In this document: positions 59,255-64,000 of the stretch, one piece after another
Numbering within the stretch: position 1 is the first letter of the stretch
How the letters are laid out: each line of letters opens with the position of its first letter
Assembly (NCBI GenBank): GCA_029948255.1
Contig: JALIZF010001792.1
Span: 478,501 to 542,500 of the forward strand
DNA: 64,000 nt
Reading direction: 5' to 3'
Source: Telmatactis stephensoni
Taxonomy: Eukaryota > Cnidaria > Anthozoa > Actiniaria > Isophelliidae
The notes under the pieces: generated by a model
The model's input: only the letters and a program-made list of their open reading frames with translations
Databases searched by the model: none
What the model was told of the DNA's origin: nothing
Position numbers and translations under genes: made by a program

Positions 59255-61282
59255 TCAAATGACCTTACTATAAAAATTATTTGTGTCAAAATTAGATACT
59301 CATTTTGACAGACATTTTGCATTCTGTTAGTCATTCAAGGTCATTTTTACATAGACATTTCCCTTTTTGATGGTAATTCCTACTGTTTTCGTATTTTGAT
59401 CTTGTTTGTATCAGTTAAGGCATCTCTCATTTTGAGGTCTCTCTTAATTTGACATCGTACTTTGACCGTTCTCATTTGACACGATTCAGAGGGGGAGGGA
59501 GGGAGAAGTGCTGAAAATATTTCCGCGGGGGAGCAGATATAACAACAGTTATTCTACTTCTTTGAGAAGAATCCAGAGAACTTAAAAATGCATCTAACAC
59601 CGTCCTTACATTATGTCCGCCATAATACTAGGCGCAAGGCTTCTTGGGAAATATTGTTTGGGTTTCCTGTTAGAGAGCTAAAGCGCGAGGATCCAATCGT
59701 GATTTTTCATCGCTCGCTTTCCACGTGTTTCGAGTTAACTGATAACAATTGAGTGAAAGCAAGAAAATAAAGCCATCATCATTGCTGTAAATATTAATAT
59801 AACCTGGTAACCTACAGGGGACAAACATTTCAATGCGAATATTCAGTGCTAACAAAAACAATGATTTAAAAAATATTTATCATTCCTTGTATTATTTACG
59901 CAAGGCATTATTTATTCATTTTAAATACCTTGATTAAACAATCCTCAACCAGCAATACTGTTCATATCATTATGTTATCAAAGCGTTGAGTCATGGCCAT
60001 CAAAACCAGTTGGAAACTGGTACACACGTGGTTTTAAATTCGTTGGTTTGGTTAGTGTACAACAATTGAACCAGAAGAAAAATAGAGGAACAATAATCAC
60101 GCAACGAAAAAGGGATGGATGAATGAATAGGAGGGAAAGAAGAGGTGTTCCAACAATTGCGACGGTGTGGTTATATTTAATTTTATATTGCGACAACTTC
60201 TTCTTATTTCATAGTTCGACGGCTTTTAGGTGCGACTGCTACTTCAAAGTGCGACGAGATTACTGGTACAATATACGACAGCTACTTCAAATAGCGACGC
60301 GATTACTGCAAAGTACGACAGCTTTTTCAAAATACGGCGAATTTTTTCAAAGTGAGTTGGACAGCAGCCCCCCAAAAATAAAAACATCATTTAAATGAGC
60401 TAAGAATAGACAAACCTTGGCAATAAACTGCCTTTTATATTTCTGTTACTAAAAGAAAAGAAGACAAAGAAATGAGACGTATTGTTGTTTTTGGGCTCAG
60501 TTAAAAGTGAAACACATAAGTTACGTAGAAAGTGAAGCAAATACGCAACGTAAAAAAGTGAAGCAAATACGTAACGTAAATAAGTGAAGCAAATGCGTAA
60601 CGTAAAAAGTAAAAATAATATGTAACGTGAAAAGAGTGAGGGATCGAAACCTGAAATTGAAAGTAGGCTTGAGAGGTGAAGAATTCAGCTCGGTTCAGAT
60701 AGTCCGATGGGCCGTGACACAAACACTTCTCTGATACACTTAAATCAAAAATTTTGAAGTTTGAATGAAAGATGCAGTGTCCATTCAGACTTCCACTTCA
60801 TTCTAGGTCTTTCATTACATTCGTTCAAAATTTACAAATTTCAAAACCCATCCTTTTCTGCGTTTTCTTTATCTACAGTTAAACTGCATGCATGCTTTCA
60901 AATTAACCAGAGAAAAGTGTTGTGCTTCAGTTTATTTTGACAGGGGATTTTTTTAAAGGAGCAATATAAGTGTTTTTCGGCACTCAAGCAAGACATTTGG
61001 AAAGCGAAATGTAAATACATTGTGCCCTTTAGCTTGATACTGATTTAGTGATATGGATGCTTTTTAGATTCATGACATTGAGAGTGAATGTTGGTGATTA
61101 GTGACTTATAAATAGAAACTAAAAGTGTTTGTTTCTGAAAGAAAGCAATTTACACTAGAACAATATCATGGTTGGTTACCCAAAACTCGATGCTCAATCT
61201 GTACTGAACATAAAATTAATATTTCTTAAGGAATATTTTCGGGAAGATAAAATTTGGTACGCTAGCTGTCTTATTTTCTCTT

Positions 61283-61323
<41 letters not shown>

Positions 61324-63896
61324 CAGTCTATTAATATCTCGAATCCCCGCTATCTCGAACACAAACCCATTTCTCTTGGATCGTTTTATTTTCAGTCTAT
61401 TACTATCGGTTATCTCGAACCCCCGCTATCTCGAACACAAACCCATTTCTCTTGGATTGTTATATTTTCAGTCTATTACTATCGGTTATCTCGAACCCCC
61501 GCTATCTTGAACACAAACCCATTTTTCTTGGATCGTTACATTTTCAGTCAAATTACAAGAGTTTATCTCGACTTCATGCACGCTATATCGAACACAAACC
61601 GATTTTTTCCTTGGTTCATTTTGTGTAAACTAGCAGGATGCTAATGTACTAATACAGCTAATTCAGATATTTCGTAAAATATGACTTTGCCCATCAGCGC
61701 TAACCTCAAAAACACTTAACAAAGCCTAGCACTGTAATGGCTTCCGAAATCTGCCAAGTTAGAAATGTTGATTCAATCTTAAGAGATTCCAAAAGCGTAC
61801 AAAACCCAACACTTGAAAATCAATGATAATTCAGCATTTTGAAATAGTCTGATCTGTCAATTTATATAAAGTTGTGGTTTTAGTAATTTTGTTTAGCTCT
61901 AACATAAGGAAACATATTTATTTCAAAATGAAATAAACGCGTTTTTTTAATTGACTATATATAGATTAATAAATCTATATATAGATTGTCTAACATTTTT
62001 TCCATTATTCCCTGGTGACGGACGAGTGTCTAAAAGGTTGGATCTTTCAATAAAAATTTTGTCTGGTTGAAACATAATATTTACCACTATGAAGCTCCCC
62101 AGCAACCATTTTAGATTTTATTTATAAGTGCGTTTTTATTCATTCTGATGAATATAAAGGAGCTGATTATTTAGATAAAAAAGCCATCATGTATTGAAAA
62201 TATTTTGGATGAGATAAGAATTGCATTTACCCACTAACAGCATGCACGGAACGATCGATCCCCGGTTTTTTTTTTTTTTTTCGTTTTTCACATGCAGAAG
62301 AATGTTTTGTTTACATTTTTTCGTTGAATGATTTTGAATGAAACTATAATATATTCGAAGAGACTTTATGCCTGAATCCAGGATAAATTCGAAATGTGAT
62401 CTAAAAACAATGCATCCCTCTTCTATTTCCTGGGGCAGAGATACTACAAGCTAGCTCAATTAAAAAATTCATTTTTTCGAGTATATTTTCGAATTATTTT
62501 CCTTTTATGGAAAGCCTCTCATCAACTTGAACAAGAATTAAAACAATTAAGAAATAAATTGGATATATTTTACGACTCCAGGATGATTAACTTCATAAGT
62601 TTTTTTCAATTCAGTTCTCTCTTTGGTAAATTAAACAATTTGGAATTTGAGATATAAAGAAGGGTCTTTTTTCAAAAAAGACAATTATTTCTCTCTTATC
62701 TGTATATTTATCACTAATCATCTATACCTCACAAGTCATTCCCTTGAATTTGCGAGGTTGGAAGTAATATATAATTTAGCGAGCAAGCCAATGTTTCAGT
62801 ACATAATTGATAGTATGGATATTTTTGGGACCGCCTAAATATCTCGTACAAAACTTAGTACATCTAATGATTGTTTCGCTCCAGGAGTAAAATATAAAAG
62901 CTCAACTTGGGCGTTCATTTTTAAAACCATTTTCAAATATATTCGAAAATAAAACTAGCTGTAAGACCCAATTTGATTTTTCCATCACGAAATAATCAGT
63001 GAAGTAATACACCGACTATATATGTATCCTCAATTATATCGATATTCATTCAACCAAAACATTTTAACTCAAGTTTTGGCTTTCTGGAAAGTTAACTCTT
63101 TAAACACCTAACGATAATTAAAGAACAAAATAATTAGGCCTTTGAGTGGTTCTCCGATTCCATTAATACCAAGATTTTTGACTTGTGAAACAGAGACGAT
63201 GATTTCCAGAGAATATGATTTCCATCATGAAGTTGAACCACAACAGCGTTCATCGAGCGTAGGTCGCGAAGCCATCCGTTGCGGCGACTCGCAAGCCAAA
63301 ATAAAAATATAGTCAACAATACGAATTGTGTCGTAACAATTTACCAGAGACGTTGCTGAAGCCTATTATTTGTACACTCTTGAATATCTCCTCTTCCCTA
63401 GCAAGCTAAATAAACCTCGATTGAAAAATTTTCGAAGGAAATAACTGAAATAACATGATCGTTGCTATTTATGTCTTTGGCCACGAATTCCTCTGCATGA
63501 AGTATAAAAGTTGTCAGAAATAATCATTCTTCTTGAAACAAAAGTTTATTGTATTATTATTACAAAGTTGACCTGTAGAAGTCGATTTAAACCTATACAC
63601 TGTGTAGTTTTACCTTTAATACACGGTCCACGTCCAGCTCGCGTTCGAGTGCTGTCAGCTCTTCGTCATTCAGTAATTCTTGATGTTCCCTCAATCCTTG
63701 AAAATATAACAAATTACGATTTAAATTTTCGGATATGCAAGTCGCACACGTGAGAGTCAGTTTAGAACTTACCAAATCGCTTAAATCTTGTGTTATAAGA
63801 GATATCCTCCCATTGAATGAATATAAGGAAGGTAAGAATTACCAGTCCAACTGCCGAGAGTTGGACAAGATGCTTGATCCTTCTTACAGCGACCAT
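42171..63896 (-). CDS. B4GALNT3/4: PA14-containing beta-1,4-N-acetylgalactosaminyltransferase (B4GALNT3/4 type)
   Basis: Twenty-one coding exons, right to left: 63773-63896, 63614-63696, 57298-57397, 56216-56427, 55203-55389, 53040-54772, 51947-51994, 50794-50847, 50336-50401, 48269-48616, 47983-48038, 47065-47143, 46664-46685, 45642-45755, 45512-45561, 45095-45198, 44592-44664, 44232-44306, 43453-43519, 42983-43109, 42171-42513. All have GT/AG borders; the lengths sum to 4,065 nt = 1,354 codons plus stop. Order: cytoplasmic tail and anchor (about 1-28), stem, PA14 (about 174-330), basic linker, acidic exons, GT domain (about 900-1290), basic tail. The family transfers GalNAc to GlcNAc on glycoproteins (LacdiNAc) in the Golgi. 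Support: CDLH metal-site variant (residues 1160-1163) as in B4GALNT3/4 and WGGEDW (1231-1236). Human relatives are about 1,000 aa; the extra length is in the linker. Small exons 7-9 are the least certain. Confidence 0.88.
43129..43370. repeat. Minisatellite of about 33 bp in a transferase intron
   Basis: About seven units of ACCATTAGGACAGTATAATT + GACATCCGGGAAAT with increasing divergence to the right. It lies directly before the acceptor of exon 20. Confidence 0.85.
43625..43890 (+). mobile_element. tRNA-derived SINE, family 1, copy 3
   Basis: Plus-strand head with GGTGGCAGTAGCGGTAAAAC and CTGGTTCGAGCCCTG (B box), then the family 1 body (GAGGGTTTTTCTCCGGGCTC, TTTTTCCTCTCTCAGCAAAA). It lies in the intron between transferase exons 18 and 19. 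Confidence 0.75.
44390..44455 (-). repeat. Dispersed repeat, copy B
   Basis: Inverse of 10264-10325 (GGGTTGCATGTGACGTCACG + ACAGCCATCTTGGATGAACT). The similarity continues through CAACAAAAGATTTCTCATTA. Confidence 0.6.
44777..44960. repeat. Degenerate ACGGTACG-rich tract
   Basis: Irregular repetition of CTTACGGTACGG-like words in the intron between exons 16 and 17. Low complexity, no coding role. Confidence 0.6.
45245..45500. repeat. Polypurine GA/GAAGGAAAGATC microsatellite
   Basis: Nearly pure purine on the plus strand: (GA)n, then GAAGGAAGGATC-type units. It lies between transferase exons 15 and 16, only about 11 bp from the exon 15 donor. Confidence 0.9.
46030..46545. repeat. Degenerate minisatellite in a transferase intron
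   Basis: Repeated words CATCCCCACGTGATGACCAC, GCCCCTCTATGACAGGCACC and ACTAAGAGTAAC in mixed order over about 500 bp, suggesting a complex unit of about 90-130 bp with internal rearrangement. Confidence 0.75.
47735..47930. mobile_element. Inverted-repeat (MITE-like) element in a transferase intron
   Basis: CGCTTTCGTCCCGGGCTAAT at the left and CCCGCGGGACGAAAACG at the right are imperfect inverse copies, with inner GGGACGAGTTTCC against GAAACTCGTC. Confidence 0.5.
48777..48869. repeat. G-rich/C-rich hairpin in a transferase intron
   Basis: AAGGGGGAGGGGGAGAGGGG + AGAGGAAAGG is followed after a few bases by CCTTTCCTCT + CCCCTCCCCTCTCCCCCTCC. Arms of about 42 nt; each is polypurine or polypyrimidine. 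It lies about 160 bp upstream (5') of exon 10. Confidence 0.85.
49620..50225. repeat. Degenerate minisatellite in a transferase intron
   Basis: Loosely repeated words GGTCCCAAAAGGGAC, GTGCTCATTA and CATAAGGAACC at about 55-65 bp spacing. Confidence 0.55.
50336..50401 (-). CDS. B4GALNT3/4: Transferase exon 9 (acidic cassette)
   Basis: 66 nt, phase 0 both sides, acceptor TTTGTAG, donor GTTTGC. It encodes [20 protein letters not shown] and VE, continuing the acidic character of exons 7 and 8. In frame with exon 10 (EAQIQSARR). Confidence 0.6.
50794..50847 (-). CDS. B4GALNT3/4: Transferase exon 8 (poly-Asp cassette)
   Basis: 54 nt, phase 0 both sides, acceptor TTATAG, donor GTACGT. Eighteen codons, mostly GAT: a GAT triplet run read as an Asp tract (ISDN, a run of Asp, DG). 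Good borders make it plausible, but a microsatellite flanked by chance splice sites is the alternative. Confidence 0.55.
51442..51482. repeat. (ATTT)n microsatellite
   Basis: About ten ATTT units. Confidence 0.9.
51947..51994 (-). CDS. B4GALNT3/4: Transferase exon 7 (small in-frame cassette)
   Basis: 48 nt, phase 0 both sides, acceptor TGTTTTTAG, donor GTACGT. It encodes [16 protein letters not shown]. The splice signals are good and the frame fits, but its inclusion is unproven because skipping it keeps the frame. Confidence 0.6.
52228..52678. mobile_element. TA-inserting MITE, long copy
   Basis: Ends GAGTGGTTTTCATAAACCCG and CGGGTTTATGAAAACCACTC are perfect inverse copies. The unit around it reads GTCAC-TT-[element]-TA-GAGAAAAG where the intact unit is GTCACTAGTGAAAAG, so the target was a TA, one base since changed. 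A second inverted repeat with G/C-rich arms (52382-52500) lies inside. Confidence 0.8.
52768..52905. mobile_element. TA-inserting MITE, short copy (138 bp)
   Basis: Same ends as the copy at 52228-52678. It is flanked by TA on both sides, and removing element plus one TA restores the minisatellite sequence GCACTGCTAATGAGCAG exactly. TA duplication indicates the Tc1/mariner superfamily. Confidence 0.88.
53040..54772 (-). CDS. B4GALNT3/4: Transferase exon 6: rest of PA14 and long linker
   Basis: 1,733 nt, phase 1 in and phase 0 out (donor GTATGA). It opens with the PA14 core [18 protein letters not shown] and continues through [20 protein letters not shown], the usual PA14 ending. A folded-looking region follows to about residue 460, then a low-complexity Ser/Asp/Asn and Lys/Arg linker. 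Residues about 680-735 hold the heptad-like repeat KDSRTVR. The acceptor, at 54773-54774, follows a pyrimidine stretch; the open frame upstream of it is intron. Confidence 0.88.
53280..53470 (-). repeat. Coding 21-bp minisatellite (KDSRTVR repeats)
   Basis: Seven clear units of Lys-Asp-Ser-Arg-Thr/Ser-Val-Arg plus degenerate flanking units ([14 protein letters not shown]). The 21-bp DNA period (plus strand CAGTACGGCTGTCCTTGCGTA) keeps the frame, with C/T variation at the third base. Confidence 0.95.
55203..55389 (-). CDS. B4GALNT3/4: Transferase exon 5: first half of PA14 domain
   Basis: 187 nt, phase 0 in and phase 1 out. It encodes [23 protein letters not shown] and [20 protein letters not shown], a pattern seen in PA14 domains of B4GALNT3/4. 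PA14 is a beta-barrel carbohydrate-binding or scaffolding fold. Confidence 0.82.
55500..56030. repeat. 128-bp tandem repeat in transferase intron 4
   Basis: About four units built of TTCGTTTG/TTTGTTTG words; identical anchors (TTGATTTCTTTTTCTTTTTG) occur 128 bp apart. Phe/Cys-rich ORFs in it are artefacts. Confidence 0.92.
56216..56427 (-). CDS. B4GALNT3/4: Transferase exon 4: Ser/Thr-rich then basic stem
   Basis: Found by phase matching: exon 3 ends phase 1 and exon 5 begins phase 0, and this 212-nt exon (3n+2) supplies the link. Acceptor ATCTCCAG, donor GTAAGA. It encodes a Ser/Thr/Asp/Pro region ([15 protein letters not shown]), then a strongly basic one ([16 protein letters not shown]), ending YPWGPR next to the PA14 start [10 protein letters not shown]. 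Confidence 0.8.
56447..56745. mobile_element. MITE-like family with TTGTCGGA/TACGCGACTC, copy 2
   Basis: Ends TACCTATTTCAAAAAAC and TTTTGTGAAATAGGTGTA are inverse. The body matches 36110-36432 (ACGCGACTCACC, ATCTAGCTTGC, CCAAGACTAAAGC). Its edge is about 20 bp from the acceptor of transferase exon 4, so it contributes intron sequence next to that splice site. Confidence 0.65.
56885..57065. repeat. Short minisatellite (CAACGTGTTACCG)
   Basis: About 12 units of 10-16 bp combining CAACGTGTTACCG and CAACAATGTGTTACCG in irregular order. Confidence 0.9.
57298..57397 (-). CDS. B4GALNT3/4: Transferase exon 3: charged stem
   Basis: Acceptor ATCATTTTCAG, donor GTAAGC. It encodes a Lys/Glu/Gln-rich helix-like stretch ([17 protein letters not shown]) in phase with exon 2 (phase 0) and exon 4 (phase 1). 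Probably part of a coiled or extended stem in the Golgi lumen. Confidence 0.8.
58354..58405. promoter_or_regulatory. Three TGACGTCA (CRE) sites at exact 22-bp spacing
   Basis: Perfect CRE palindromes at 58354-58361, 58376-58383 and 58398-58405, in a decayed 22-bp tandem unit. CREB/ATF factors bind this octamer in animals; activity here is not shown. Confidence 0.5.
59205..59253. repeat. (TTG)n / TTTG microsatellite
   Basis: Mixed GTTTGTTTG then pure TTG triplets. Confidence 0.9.
60505..60640. repeat. Minisatellite of about 29 bp
   Basis: About four units of AAAGTGAAGCAAATACGTAA + CGTAAA with small changes. Confidence 0.85.
61321..61615. repeat. 76-bp tandem repeat
   Basis: Four units with TTCAGTCTATTACTATCGGT, TATCTCGAACCCCCGCTATC and CGAACACAAACCCATTTCTC, the last unit divergent. 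The ORF at 61168-61644 reads through these units and a poly-T run. Confidence 0.92.
63773..63896 (-). CDS. B4GALNT3/4: Transferase exon 1: start codon and type II membrane anchor
   Basis: ATG at 63896-63894 begins a short basic cytoplasmic tail ([12 protein letters not shown]) followed by the hydrophobic segment [15 protein letters not shown] and QWED, a classic Golgi type II anchor. It ends in phase 1 at donor GTAAGT and joins exon 2 (63614-63696; [18 protein letters not shown]), giving a charged stem. The context of this ATG is weak at -3 (T) but has G at +4. It is chosen because the anchor and splice phase fit. Confidence 0.85.
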
Positions 63897-63997
63897 TTAT
63901 GGTAAGGATGATGGAATACCACTTCATAAGTGAGACCATCGACATACAACGTGCTGTTGTTGAAGAAGACAAACAAGCTTTCATTCACATCCACCAT
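63884..63997 (-). other. Upstream ORF overlapping the transferase start
   Basis: ATG at 63997-63995 (A at -3, G at +4) opens 37 codons ending TAA at 63886-63884, overlapping the main start by 13 nt in another frame. If the transcript begins upstream of it, this uORF would lower translation of the transferase. The transcription start is not known. Confidence 0.4.
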
Positions 63998-64000
63998 CGT

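Larger units (their letters stand above)
57398..63613. other. B4GALNT3/4: Transferase intron 2 (6.2 kb)
   Basis: Exon 2 and exon 3 join in phase 0 with no missing residues, so no coding exon is required here. It holds a triple CRE-like repeat (58354-58405), a TTG run, tandem repeats at 60505-60640 and 61321-61615, a T-run at about 61286-61323 and AT-rich unique sequence. Confidence 0.65.

Noticed and set aside
61168..61644. 158-codon plus-strand ORF
   Set aside because: It reads through a poly-T run and 76-bp tandem repeats, with no domain and no support for expression.
63134..63319. Minus-strand ORF in intron 2 as a missing transferase exon
   Set aside because: Exons 2 and 3 join in phase 0; this frame lacks an acceptor in the needed phase and has no donor at its end.

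Overview
The window is animal nuclear DNA: AT-rich, intron-rich, crowded with short inverted-repeat elements, tRNA-derived SINEs and minisatellites. The gene content (short-chain dehydrogenases, a secreted elastase-like protease joined to uromodulin-type D8C modules, an intronless rhodopsin-class receptor, and a PA14-containing N-acetylgalactosaminyltransferase) suggests a cnidarian, most likely an anthozoan such as a stony coral or sea anemone. The organism call is inference; no marker gene settles it.

Layout. 1-12,368 (+ strand): two tandem paralogues of a membrane-anchored short-chain dehydrogenase/reductase of the DHRS7/11-beta-HSD type. The first is cut by the left edge, leaving its last two exons; the second is complete in six coding exons (309 aa) with an intact Asn-Ser-Tyr-Lys catalytic tetrad. 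13,651-21,390 (- strand): a trypsin-fold protease with a complete His-Asp-Ser triad and elastase-like pocket residues, followed in phase by four D8C exons. Every internal boundary of this model is a phase-1 intron. Its signal-peptide exon was not found. 21,391-38,367: about 17 kb without a confident gene, holding SINEs, inverted-repeat elements, a pure GAA/TTC tract of about 725 bp, and one doubtful small membrane-protein ORF. 38,368-39,288 (- strand): an intact intronless class A GPCR of 306 aa. 39,289-42,170: intergenic, with a 295-bp tandem duplication. 42,171-63,896 (- strand): a complete 21-coding-exon gene (1,354 aa as modelled) for a beta-1,4-N-acetylgalactosaminyltransferase of the B4GALNT3/4 family, with membrane anchor, stem, PA14 domain, long basic/acidic linker, catalytic domain and basic C-terminal tail. 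The window ends just inside its 5' leader.

The genes do not form an operon or an obvious pathway. The transferase would act in the Golgi lumen, the protease outside the cell, and the dehydrogenase at an internal membrane. Gene models were built by hand from splice-site dinucleotides, reading-frame continuity and family motifs. Exon ends are exact readings of the sequence, but no transcript evidence was available.

The strongest candidates for novelty are the protease-D8C fusion, the near-identical D8C exon pair with unrelated flanking introns, the coding minisatellite and Asp-run exons in the transferase linker, and a 78-bp minisatellite family present in introns of two different genes, one copy carrying nested transposon insertions.
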